A stretch of DNA of 64,000 nt from Nostoc sp. NIES-4103 (GTDB lineage: Bacteria > Cyanobacteriota > Cyanobacteriia > Cyanobacteriales > Nostocaceae): contig NZ_AP018288.1 in assembly GCF_002368335.1 (NCBI RefSeq), positions 5,901,091 to 5,965,090 of the forward strand, in the 5' to 3' direction. Shown piece by piece: positions 16,968 through 25,011 of the stretch. The notes under the pieces were generated by a model. It was not told where the DNA came from and made no database searches. It saw nothing but the letters and a program-made list of their open reading frames with translations. Every line of letters starts with the position of its first letter. The first letter of the stretch is position 1. Position numbers and translations under genes: made by a program.

Positions 16968-17870
16968 TCAAAATCCCCAGTGATGTTGCCATGCCAATTT
17001 CGCAGCACCCACCATTCCCGCTGTGTTACCTAATTCTGCTGGCAAAATTTGTAAACCCAAGCGAGATGTCAACATCACCCGCTTTTCAATTTCTGCTTTC
17101 ATGGCTGGTAAGAAAAACTTAAAACTAGCACTGACACCGCCACCAATAACGATCGCTTCTGGTGTCAAAACGTAAATTAAACTAGTTAAACCAATACCCA
17201 AATCTTTACCATATTCTTGCCAAAAAGTCAAGGCTTTAGCATCTCTAGCTTCAGCAAGAGCGCCTAATTCTGCTGGTTCCTTCCCCGTGCGGCGACGAAT
17301 AGCAATTACCGAAGCATATTGTTCCAAAGAGCCTTGATTGCCGCTGTTACACATGGGGCCATCAGGGTTGAACGAGATTAAACCCAATTCTCCAGCTGCT
17401 CCTTGATGTCCAGTAAACAGTTTACCATCGAGGATAATCGCCCCACCAACGCCAGTCCCCAAAGTCAAGAGGATGAAATTTTGAAAGCGACGACCAGCGC
17501 CTAGCCAAGCTTCGCCCAAACCTGCACAATTAGCATCATTAGCCACAATGGTAGGTTTGCCAGTTTTGGCTTCTAGCCAGTCAGCCAAAGGCACATCATG
17601 CCAGCCTGCCAAATTAATGGCGATTTTGGCAATACGTCCTGTTGCGTCAGCCGGGCCGGGAGTACCCACAGCAATGGCAACAGTTTGATTATCCAAGTCA
17701 ACTTGAGCGATCGCATCTACCATTACAGCTAGAACTGCTTCTGGCGTAGACGGTTGGGGAGTTGGAACAGTCAAAGATTGCAGGCAAGTACCATCTTGAC
17801 TAAATCGCCCCAGCTTAATCGCTGTTCCTCCCAAATCGATACCAATTACTTGAGGATTCAACACTGTCAA
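16968..17870 (-). CDS. ROK family sugar kinase
   Basis: This 300-aa protein probably phosphorylates a hexose, most likely glucose, with ATP. The N-terminal phosphate-binding motif is VIGIDLGGTAIKLG (residues 8-21). The second ATPase motif is LTLGTGVGGAIILDG near residues 134-148, and substrate-binding GHQGAAGELG follows, with the catalytic Asp in VANDANCAG. The ROK zinc motif CxCGxxGCxE is degenerate here: it reads MCNSGNQGSLEQYAS, keeping only one Cys, so zinc binding is probably lost. C-terminal VIGGGVS completes the ATP site. Length is normal for the family. It lies immediately downstream (21 bp) of the small membrane protein gene on the same strand, so the two may be cotranscribed. Confidence 0.88.
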   Translation of the reverse strand: MTVLNPQVIGIDLGGTAIKLGRFSQDGTCLQSLTVPTPQPSTPEAVLAVMVDAIAQVDLDNQTVAIAVGTPGPADATGRIAKIAINLAGWHDVPLADWLEAKTGKPTIVANDANCAGLGEAWLGAGRRFQNFILLTLGTGVGGAIILDGKLFTGHQGAAGELGLISFNPDGPMCNSGNQGSLEQYASVIAIRRRTGKEPAELGALAEARDAKALTFWQEYGKDLGIGLTSLIYVLTPEAIVIGGGVSASFKFFLPAMKAEIEKRVMLTSRLGLQILPAELGNTAGMVGAAKLAWQHHWGF

Positions 17871-17891
17871 ATTTTCACAACCAGACGCATA

Positions 17892-18095
17892 TTAGCTTTT
17901 TTGAGTTTTAGCGCTAAACAATTGCGAGTCTTCTGTATTTTTCGCACTGACGCGTAAATCAGTCACAACCGCAGAACGAAAACTCGATTGCTCTTGCCAA
18001 GCTGTAACTGGTGTACCCCTCAAGATACCAGCAAGGGCAACAGAAAGCATAAACCCGCCAGCGGCGGCGGCAATTAAAGTAAGGTTATCTTTCAC
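17892..18095 (-). CDS. Small single-pass membrane or exported protein
   Basis: This 67-aa protein starts with GTG at 18095 and has one hydrophobic segment, LTLIAAAAGGFMLSVALAGIL (residues 5-25), acting as an anchor or signal. The remaining ~40 residues are hydrophilic. GAGAG about 12 nt upstream may be the ribosome-binding site. It precedes the ROK kinase on the same strand. I do not recognise a family; function unknown. Confidence 0.6.
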   Translation of the reverse strand: MKDNLTLIAAAAGGFMLSVALAGILRGTPVTAWQEQSSFRSAVVTDLRVSAKNTEDSQLFSAKTQKS

Positions 18096-18245
18096 ACAAA
18101 TCTCTCAATAATCAATACAAAAAATTTAGACGATGAAATTGTTTAGTTGGTGTCAGTTGTTAAAAGTTAAGAGTTAGGAGTTAGGAGTTAGGAGTTATTT
18201 CTCCCTCATCCCCCCTGCACCCCTGCTCCTCTGCTCCCCTGCTAA

Positions 18246-19142
18246 CTATTTCCGGATTCCATTTTCTCGCCGTAATCGGGGATTGACAAATTCATTTAGC
18301 CCTTCACCAAGTAGTGATAACCCTACCACCATCAATGTCATTGCTAAACCAGGGAAAAGTGTAGTCCACCAAATGCCAGTGGGTAGTGCTTCTAGAGCTT
18401 GTTTTAAATCATGTCCCCATTCTGGCACTTCTTCGGGAAGCCCTAACCCCAAAAAGCCCAAGCCGCCTAATACTAAAATCGCATCGGCGGCGTTCAGCGT
18501 AAATAATACGGGTACGCTTTGAATTACATTGAAAAATAAATAGCGAGAAAGTACAATCCATGTGGAAGCACCCATTGCTTGAGCCGCTTCGATGAAAACC
18601 TCGGTTTTCACGCTCACAGTGTGGTTGCGAACAACACGGTAATATTGGGGAACGTAAGCAATACTAATGGCGATCGCAGCATTCAATATTCCCCGCCCGA
18701 CTACAAATGCTAACGTCACCGACAAAAGTAAGCCTGGTAGGGTATAAATGCTATCCATGAGAAACAGCAACACCTTATCCAATCTACCGCCGAGATAGCC
18801 ACTTACCATGCCCAAAGGCACGCCAATAACCATACTCAGCGCTGTAGCTAAAATCACTACTTGCAGTGCTGCTTGAGCGCCGAATAGCGTGCGGGAAAAT
18901 ACATCATGCCCCAGACGACTTGTACCAAACCAATGTTCGCCTGATGGTGGCTGTTGAGGGAGGTTAGAGAGAAATTCCTTCGGGTTTTGCAGCCATCCCC
19001 AAGCCTGAAATACAGGCGCAAAGAAAGCTAGGAAGATGAAAAATAAAGTAATAACTAACCCAATCACCATTAATTTCTGGGAAAGATTGGGACTTTTGCC
19101 AAAGCGGAGAAATGTTGGTAGCTGACGTTTAGTAATGGTCAT
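18246..19142 (-). CDS. ABC transporter permease, DppC/OppC type
   Basis: This 298-aa inner-membrane protein is one permease of a peptide- or nickel-type ABC importer. An N-terminal OppC-like segment with one membrane helix (LMVIGLVITLFFIFLAFFAP) precedes the periplasmic motif HWFGTSRLGHDVFSRTLFGA. The transport domain has five further helices. The ATPase-coupling loop reads EAAQAMGASTWIVLSRYLFFN near residues 190-210, the EAA motif. The partner permease, ATPases and binding protein are not in this window. In cyanobacteria these subunits are often scattered, so the substrate cannot be given. The start codon ATG at 19142 sits next to a tandem-repeat region. Confidence 0.92.
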   Translation of the reverse strand: MTITKRQLPTFLRFGKSPNLSQKLMVIGLVITLFFIFLAFFAPVFQAWGWLQNPKEFLSNLPQQPPSGEHWFGTSRLGHDVFSRTLFGAQAALQVVILATALSMVIGVPLGMVSGYLGGRLDKVLLFLMDSIYTLPGLLLSVTLAFVVGRGILNAAIAISIAYVPQYYRVVRNHTVSVKTEVFIEAAQAMGASTWIVLSRYLFFNVIQSVPVLFTLNAADAILVLGGLGFLGLGLPEEVPEWGHDLKQALEALPTGIWWTTLFPGLAMTLMVVGLSLLGEGLNEFVNPRLRRENGIRK

Positions 19143-19185
19143 TTGCGATCGCCTGCATTAAGCAAGATACGCTGACCATTGTACA

Positions 19186-19258
19186 TAGGGGACTGGGGAT
19201 TGGGGATTGGGTACTGGGGATTGGGTACTGGGGATTGGGATTGGGGACTGGGGATTAG
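19186..19258. repeat. GGGGATTGGGTACT tandem heptamers
   Basis: Tandem GGGGACT/GGGGATT/GGGTACT heptamers in the spacer between the divergent permease and four-helix-bundle genes. Short tandem repeats of this type are typical of heterocystous cyanobacteria. Confidence 0.8.
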
Positions 19259-19301
19259 GCAAAATCTCTCATAAAATTGAAAGACTTTAGATTGGGATGA
19301 T

Positions 19302-19706
19302 ATGGGAGATAGAGGTTTTGAGTCTTTAGACTTCTATCAAGATAGCCTCAAGCTGGTAAAAGCGGCTTATCGACTAGCAGATAGTTTGCCTGATTGTGAG
19401 CGTTACAATTTGAGCGATCAATTACGAAGAGCGGTTTGTAGTTTGTTACTGAACATAGCTGAGGGCTATGGACGCTATCACTACTTAGATAGATTACGTT
19501 TTATGTACATTGCTCGTGGTTCATTGGCTGAAACTAAAAGCGCCTTCATAATTGCTGAGAGTTTGGGGTACTGCAATGCAGAACAACTAAACTGGGTAAG
19601 TCAAATTAAAGACCGGATTGAAAAAGGTCTTAATGGTTACTGTCGTTTCATTCGTTCCCAGCAACAAGGAAAAGAAGAGTACGGTAATAAATTAGGCGAT
19701 TGGTGA
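19302..19706 (+). CDS. Four-helix bundle protein (23S rRNA IVP-like)
   Basis: This 134-aa protein belongs to the small four-helix-bundle family first found encoded in intervening sequences of 23S rRNA genes, and common as free-standing genes in cyanobacteria. Signature segments are LDFYQDSLKLVKAAYRLAD, SDQLRRAVCSLLLNIAEGYGR and RFMYIARGSLAETKSAFIIA. The bundle is thought to form pentamers and may bind nucleic acid; a role is not established. The C-terminal residues GNKLGDW read into a tandem heptamer repeat, so the native end may differ. Heptamer arrays flank the gene on both sides. The upstream gene is divergent and the downstream one is convergent. Confidence 0.85.
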   Translation: MGDRGFESLDFYQDSLKLVKAAYRLADSLPDCERYNLSDQLRRAVCSLLLNIAEGYGRYHYLDRLRFMYIARGSLAETKSAFIIAESLGYCNAEQLNWVSQIKDRIEKGLNGYCRFIRSQQQGKEEYGNKLGDW

Positions 19707-19870
19707 TTGGTGATTAGTGATTGGGGACTGGGTATTAGGGATTGGGGTAAGATGCAAATTTATCATTACATTTCCATCTCTTTCCCAGTACCCAGTACCC
19801 AGTCCCCAGTCCCCAGTCCCCAGTCCCCAGTACCCAGTCCCCAGTCCCCAGTACCCAATCCCCAGTCCCT
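19703..19870. repeat. GATTGGTGATT/CCCAGTC heptamer arrays
   Basis: A GGTGATT/GGGGACT array (19703-19747) is followed about 40 bp later by a CCCCAGT/CCCAGTA array (19784-19866) in the opposite sense. Together they could form a large hairpin between the convergent four-helix-bundle and NTRC genes and might serve as a two-way terminator. The second array runs up to the NTRC stop codon. Confidence 0.75.
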
Positions 19871-21242
19871 ATAGATTACTTTCAATTAACTGCCGATACT
19901 CGCTCTTTTGTTTAACACCTTTGAGTTCCTTGACCAATTCCTTATTTTTGAAGAATTGGACTGTTGGTGTGCCTGTGACAGCAGCATTTTCGGCGATTTC
20001 TCGGTCTTTGTCGATGTCAATTTCCACAAAGTGAATTTTGCCGTCAAATTCATCTACTACTTTATTTAGTATCGGCTTGAGGGTATGGCAAGGGCCGCAA
20101 CCAGGAGAGACGTATTTGACAATGAGTAAGCGATCGCTTTCGTGGAACAATTTACGTAAGGCATAACCGCCTTCGTGGCGTGTGGACTGCAAGTTAAATC
20201 CGGCTGCTTCTTCGGCTTCTGTTTTCTTGGCAGCTGGCTGATGTTCTAATTCATTATCCGGTGTTTCCGGTTTTTGATGGAATTCTTGAATCAAACCACT
20301 CGAAGATAACCAGCGTTCTGCCAACATCGCCGCCATACAACCTGTACCAGCAGCTGTGATTGCTTGACGAAATTCATGATCTTGCACGTCGCCAGCAGCA
20401 TAAACGCCTTCGACACTGGTTTCTACAGAACCATTTTTGGTGACAATATAACCGACTTCATCGAGTTCTAGTTGCCCCTGAAATAAAGAGGTATTGGGTC
20501 TGTGACCAATGGCGTAGAATAATCCTTTGGCGTTGAGTTTGCTTTCTTCACCGGTTTTGGTGTTGCGGATTTTCACCCCTTCCATGTGACCGTTACCGAA
20601 AATATCCACGGCTTCTGTGTTCCAATGCACTTGGATTTTCGGGTTACTCAAAACTCGGTCTTGCATAGCTTTAGAAGCCCGCATTTTATCGGAACGAACT
20701 AACATATTTACCTTAGAACCATACTTAGTCAGGTAAATAGATTCTTCCGCCGCTGAGTCACCAGCCCCAATTACAGCTAGTTCTGCACCGTGGAAAATTG
20801 GTGTTGCACCATCGCAAATCGCACAAGCTGAGATTCCGCGACTCCAAAATTCATGTTCGCTAGGTAAACCCAGACGCTTGGCTGTGGCACCAGTGGCAAT
20901 GATGATGCTGTTGGTTTTAAATTCCCTTTCTTGCGATCGCACTGTGAAAGGACGCTGACTCAAATCAACTGATATCACATCCTCAGTATATAATTCAGCC
21001 CCCCAGCGCTCAGCTTGCGCCTTCATTTGATCCATCAGTTCCGGCCCGCTAATTCCTTGGGGAAACCCAGGAAAGTTTTCTACTTCCGTCGTTGTCATCA
21101 ATTGCCCACCAGGCAACCCCCCGGCTTGAAAACCTTCAAAGACAACGGGTTTTAGGTTAGCTCGTCCTGCATAAATAGCGGCTGTGTACCCTGCTGGCCC
21201 AGAACCGATAATCACTAAGTTTTCTACAGTCGGGTTAGTCAT
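19869..21242 (-). CDS. ntrC (NTRC): NADPH-thioredoxin reductase C (reductase-thioredoxin fusion)
   Basis: This 457-aa flavoprotein passes electrons from NADPH through FAD to a fused thioredoxin domain, and reduces 2-Cys peroxiredoxin in cyanobacteria and chloroplasts. The reductase part (residues 1-315) has the FAD motif VIIGSGPAGYTAA, the redox pair C140/C143 in SACAICDG, the NADPH motif VIGAGDSAAEE, and the second FAD motif YAAGDVQD. A charged linker spans about residues 320-350. The thioredoxin domain has C382/C385 in SPGCGPCHTLKP. The fusion is a hallmark of oxygenic phototrophs. The NTRC label should not be confused with the nitrogen regulator NtrC. All catalytic residues are intact and length is normal. 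Confidence 0.96.
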   Translation of the reverse strand: MTNPTVENLVIIGSGPAGYTAAIYAGRANLKPVVFEGFQAGGLPGGQLMTTTEVENFPGFPQGISGPELMDQMKAQAERWGAELYTEDVISVDLSQRPFTVRSQEREFKTNSIIIATGATAKRLGLPSEHEFWSRGISACAICDGATPIFHGAELAVIGAGDSAAEESIYLTKYGSKVNMLVRSDKMRASKAMQDRVLSNPKIQVHWNTEAVDIFGNGHMEGVKIRNTKTGEESKLNAKGLFYAIGHRPNTSLFQGQLELDEVGYIVTKNGSVETSVEGVYAAGDVQDHEFRQAITAAGTGCMAAMLAERWLSSSGLIQEFHQKPETPDNELEHQPAAKKTEAEEAAGFNLQSTRHEGGYALRKLFHESDRLLIVKYVSPGCGPCHTLKPILNKVVDEFDGKIHFVEIDIDKDREIAENAAVTGTPTVQFFKNKELVKELKGVKQKSEYRQLIESNL

Positions 21243-21299
21243 AATAGTAAATCGAACTCATAACGACTACGCTTAATATAGCATAATAAACTTGGAAAT

Positions 21300-21388
21300 G
21301 GGGAATTGGGAATGGGGAATGGGGCATTAGTTATTTCTTCCTCATCCCCCTCATCTTCCTCATCTCCCTCATCCCCCTCATCGTCCCC
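21300..21388. repeat. GGGAATGG and CTCATCCCC short repeats
   Basis: Tandem GGGGAATGGG units followed by CCTCATCCCCCTCATC-type units, upstream of the NTRC gene. No ORF. Confidence 0.7.
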
Positions 21389-21540
21389 AGCCTATTTTCT
21401 ATTTTTAAAAATTGATTTTTTCGCGGTAATTACGGTGATGAAATTATAGGGAGAAAGTTTTTTACCAGAGGTGATAGATCAGCGATCGCAAATGGGTAAG
21501 TTCTTTTTAGAACAGAGCGATCGCATCATATACCCAAACT

Positions 21541-21547
21541 CAGGAGA
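21541..21547 (+). promoter_or_regulatory. Ribosome-binding site of the pilin-like gene
   Basis: CAGGAGAA lies seven bases before the ATG at 21553. This is one of the clearest Shine-Dalgarno sequences in the window and supports that start. Confidence 0.7.
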
Positions 21548-21552
21548 AACCC

Positions 21553-22113
21553 ATGCTTAAGCCAGAATTGCAAGCCAAATTCCTCAATCACCTCAGCAAT
21601 CGTAAGAACAAAGAAGATGAAGGTTTTACCTTAATTGAATTGCTAGTGGTAGTAATTATTATCGGTGTACTCGCAGCGATCGCACTACCTTCACTATTAG
21701 GTCAGGTAAACAAAGCCAAGCAAGCTGAAGCTAAAAATAATATCGGTACTATTAACCGCGCCCAACAAGCTTACTTCTTGGAATATCAAGGTTTTGCCAA
21801 AGACATGTCAACATTGCAAGTAGGGGTTAAAAGCCAAACTGAAAATTACTTCTACTCTGTTGTTACAGAAAATAGCACTGGGTACGGACTTATTTATGCC
21901 TCAGCTTATAAAAAAGCTTTGAAATCATACTACGGAGCAGTAGGTACTCAATTAGGGGATGGTGCTACTTCTGAAGCTCTGACAGTAGCAATAGCTTGTG
22001 AATCTCCAGATCCTACATCAGTAGCTAACTTTGCTGCTATCCAGACTGTCGCCCAAGCTGCCATCAACACTCTAACTGACTGTGTAGCCAACTACAAGAG
22101 TTTAGCTAGATAA
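21553..22113 (+). CDS. Type IV pilin-like protein
   Basis: This 186-aa protein is a type IV pilin or pseudopilin. Its 23-residue leader ends in the prepilin peptidase site EDEG|FTLIELLVVVIIIG, with the conserved Glu at position 5 of the mature protein. The following ~22 residues are hydrophobic and form the assembly helix. The globular part contains NNIGTINRAQQAYFLEYQGFA, a cyanobacterial PilA-like feature. Two Cys near the C-terminus (IACES and LTDCVANY) may form a disulfide loop. The long leader and size resemble major pilins of Nostoc and Synechocystis. The gene ends in a strong hairpin and is followed by a GT41 glycosyltransferase gene on the same strand. Confidence 0.92.
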   Translation: MLKPELQAKFLNHLSNRKNKEDEGFTLIELLVVVIIIGVLAAIALPSLLGQVNKAKQAEAKNNIGTINRAQQAYFLEYQGFAKDMSTLQVGVKSQTENYFYSVVTENSTGYGLIYASAYKKALKSYYGAVGTQLGDGATSEALTVAIACESPDPTSVANFAAIQTVAQAAINTLTDCVANYKSLAR

Positions 22114-22169
22114 GGGAAAATCTCTTTAATTTTTCTGAAAATTATAGCCATTGCTGGCTGATGTTTTGT

Positions 22170-22201
22170 AAAAGTGAGTGGTGGAAAGACTACTCACTTT
22201 T
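22170..22201 (+). terminator. Hairpin after the pilin-like gene
   Basis: AAAAGTGAGT (22170-22179) pairs perfectly with ACTCACTTTT (22192-22201) around a 12-nt loop, and the 3' arm ends in TTTT. This fits a rho-independent terminator or an RNA-stabilising hairpin between a highly expressed pilin gene and its downstream neighbour. Confidence 0.7.
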
Positions 22202-22225
22202 GTCTTATCTATTAAGTGAGATGTT

Positions 22226-24454
22226 ATGAATAAATCTGCTTTGGTTGCTCCTCAAGTTAAATGGCAAGAGAAAGGTTATGAATTGCTAGTCCAAGGTAAT
22301 TATATTCAGGCTGCTAGCACTTTTGAGCAAGCAATTGCTATAGAACCTGATGTTAAGTCACATTATTGGTATTTAGGCTTAATCTTGTTGTTACAAGGAC
22401 AAGAAATAGAAGCCCAGACGACTTGGTTAATGGCGATGATGGAAGACGAAGCAGAAGAAGTTGGGGATGAAAATGCAGAATTAAGAATAATATTAGACAG
22501 AGAAGCTGAACGCCAAGAAAAGCTAGAAGAATATTCTGTGTCTTGGAAAATTAGACAAAGTATTAAAGAACTTTTCCCGAAAGATGTTCACAATTTATTG
22601 CATCTTTTACAATTATCTATAGAAGCCAAAACATATAAAAGTGATAATTTACAAGAATATGGCTTGATTTCAATACTCCAGTCAGAACCGCAAATAGAGG
22701 TTAATTTAGAATTGTTAGAGCTAGTTTTGCGGAGTATTTTAGAATATGCATATTTTGAGCCTTCGACCCAAGATTTATTAAAGGCTAGTTTACCTTATTT
22801 TGTAAACAATCTACCAACTCTTCTAAGTATAGTGCTACCAACTGCCGTAGATATTTCCTATTCTCACGGGCAACCAAAGATAGCAGCAAATTTAGCTAAA
22901 CTCTATTTACAGCTAGATCCACACAACACGGAAGTTTTAGGACATTTAACAGCCTTTTATCAAAATGCTCGTGAATTTAGTTTGGGTATAGAAACTGCTA
23001 AATTGCTCTATTCTTTAGTAGATTCCTTGCCAGAAAAAATATTTGCTAACCGTCAGATCCTACGCGGTGTAATTAGTGCTGGTGGTAATTGGGAAGAATC
23101 ATGCTCTGTAAATCGTCAACAGCAAGATTTAATTGCAGAACTGATCAAAGAAAATCCACACAATTTAGAACAAATAAAAGCCATTAGGCTATCAAGTGCT
23201 AATTATTTTGCGTCTTATATTGAAGATAACTTAGAGAAAAATAGAAAAATTCAAAATCAATTATTGAAATTATCTAAAGATAATAATCTTGTTTATGGGC
23301 GAGATATAGTAGAAAAATATTCTCAGGGACATCACCAGAGGAAACAAAAATACATAAAACATAAAAAATTAAAAATAGGCTATCTATCTTATTGCTTAAA
23401 AACACATTCTGTTGGTTGGTTAGCTAGATGGCTATTTAGGCATCATGACCGAGATACATTTCAGATAAATGGCTATTTTATGAATGCAGATAATGTATCT
23501 GATTTCATGCACCAATGGTATAGCGAACAGGTAGATAAAGCTTATAAATCAACGAATGTTTGGTCTATGGCTGAACAAATATATCAAGATGAAATTGATA
23601 TATTAATTGATTTAGATAGTGTCACTTTAGATACAACATGTGAAGTTGTACAATGCAAACCTGCACCAATACAAGCGACTTGGTTAGGTTGGGATGCTTC
23701 TGGTAGCCCATCAGTTGATTATTTTATTGCTGATCCTTACGTTTTACCAGAATCAGCACAAGAACACTACAGGGAAAAGATTTGGCGTTTACCTCAAACA
23801 TATATAGCTGTAGATGGTTTTGAAGTAGGTGTACCTACAGTAACTCGTGAGGAGTTGGATATTCCCAGTGATGGAGTAGTATATTTTTGTGGTCAGCGAG
23901 GCTTTAAACGACATCCAGATATCACAAAATTGCAATTGAGGATTATTAAAGAAGTTCCTAATAGCTATTTCTTAATTAAAGGGATATCTGATGAAGAATC
24001 GGTTAAAACATTCTTTCATAAGTTAGCAGAAGAAGAAGGTGTAGACATTTCAAAACTACGATTTCTTCCAGGTGTGCCTTCAGAATCAATTCACCGAGCG
24101 AATTTAGGTATTGCTGATATTGTATTAGATACCTATCCTTATAATGGTGCCACAACTACTTTAGAAACTCTGTGGATGTGTATTCCTATGGTGACGCGAG
24201 TTGGTGAACAATTTGCGGCACGTAACAGCTACACCATGATGATGAATGCTGGAATTACAGAAGGTATTGCTTGGACTGATGAAGAATATGTAGAGTGGGG
24301 TGTCCGCTTGGGTAAAGATGAAGCTTTGCGACAACAAATTGCTTGGAAACTAAAACAATCACGAAAAACATCACCTCTGTGGAATGGTAAACAGTTTACC
24401 CGTGAAATGGAAAAAGCCTATACACAAATGTGGCACAGATATATTGAGGAATAA
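22226..24454 (+). CDS. TPR and GT41 (SPINDLY/OGT-like) glycosyltransferase
   Basis: This 742-aa protein probably transfers a sugar from a nucleotide donor to Ser or Thr residues of a protein. The N-terminus has a TPR unit (QGNYIQAASTFEQAIAIEPDV) and further helical repeats. The C-terminal ~370 residues match the catalytic part of O-GlcNAc-transferase-like enzymes: IGYLSYCLKTHSVGWL, APIQATWLGWDASGSPSVDYFIADP (residues about 485-510), YFCGQRGFKRHP, and the donor-binding DTYPYNGATTTLETLWMCIP. The gene starts 113 bp after the pilin-like gene on the same strand, separated by a hairpin. That position makes the pilin an attractive acceptor, but this is inference. The sequence is AT-rich. The start ATG at 22226 has a weak GTGAGAT upstream. 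Confidence 0.88.
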   Translation: MNKSALVAPQVKWQEKGYELLVQGNYIQAASTFEQAIAIEPDVKSHYWYLGLILLLQGQEIEAQTTWLMAMMEDEAEEVGDENAELRIILDREAERQEKLEEYSVSWKIRQSIKELFPKDVHNLLHLLQLSIEAKTYKSDNLQEYGLISILQSEPQIEVNLELLELVLRSILEYAYFEPSTQDLLKASLPYFVNNLPTLLSIVLPTAVDISYSHGQPKIAANLAKLYLQLDPHNTEVLGHLTAFYQNAREFSLGIETAKLLYSLVDSLPEKIFANRQILRGVISAGGNWEESCSVNRQQQDLIAELIKENPHNLEQIKAIRLSSANYFASYIEDNLEKNRKIQNQLLKLSKDNNLVYGRDIVEKYSQGHHQRKQKYIKHKKLKIGYLSYCLKTHSVGWLARWLFRHHDRDTFQINGYFMNADNVSDFMHQWYSEQVDKAYKSTNVWSMAEQIYQDEIDILIDLDSVTLDTTCEVVQCKPAPIQATWLGWDASGSPSVDYFIADPYVLPESAQEHYREKIWRLPQTYIAVDGFEVGVPTVTREELDIPSDGVVYFCGQRGFKRHPDITKLQLRIIKEVPNSYFLIKGISDEESVKTFFHKLAEEEGVDISKLRFLPGVPSESIHRANLGIADIVLDTYPYNGATTTLETLWMCIPMVTRVGEQFAARNSYTMMMNAGITEGIAWTDEEYVEWGVRLGKDEALRQQIAWKLKQSRKTSPLWNGKQFTREMEKAYTQMWHRYIEE

Positions 24455-24489
24455 ACTGAAACGTATTTAGATTACCGAAAAACTCGGTC

Positions 24490-24715
24490 TAAGAGGATGT
24501 CTAAGAAGTATTGTCGCTAGCATCAAAATTTTAAAAACCTAACCCCCCTAGACCCCCTGACCCTAATCCCCATGAAATTCGGGTTTAGCCCGAATTTCAT
24601 GGGGCCCCCGAGTTTCCTAGAAGGGAATGGGGGTTTCAAAGCCTCTCTCCGCTTCGGGGAGAGGAATGGAAGCGGGGTTTTTAGTATAATTTTCCACTTA
24701 AGAGACATCCTCTAA
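24490..24715. mobile_element. GAGGATGT MITE family, copy B
   Basis: The element is 24493-24712 (220 bp), starting GAGGATGTCTAAGAAGTA and ending with GAGACATCCTC. TAA flanks both sides (24490-24492 and 24713-24715). The interior carries a perfect hairpin arm CCCCATGAAATTCGGG/CCCGAATTTCATGGGG and the CCTCTCTCCGCTTCGGGGAGAGG module. Confidence 0.85.
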
Positions 24716-25011
24716 AGCCTCGCCTATAAGCGGGCGACTTTTGTGATGGATAGAGATTGGAATGCTACCATCAACGATCGCACCAATATCGATTAAGTGG
24801 GAGAAACATTTGTATTACTTTACACTCCAAAACACGTAAGCTTCTTCTTCAACAAGGGTTTTAAGCGTGCTAAATGACCCCCTAGTACCCAATATGTTGA
24901 TATTTAGTAAAGAATTTTAGATTTTATTTATATTTAATAGAGTTTAACTTTAGAATTATGTAACAAATCACAATCTAAATCAAAAGCATATATATTGCTC
25001 CTAGTTCCTCT
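24716..25011. other. Intergenic region upstream of the histidine kinase
   Basis: About 300 bp with no gene. The last 120 bp are AT-rich and probably hold the promoter of the kinase gene, but I cannot identify a specific box. Confidence 0.5.
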
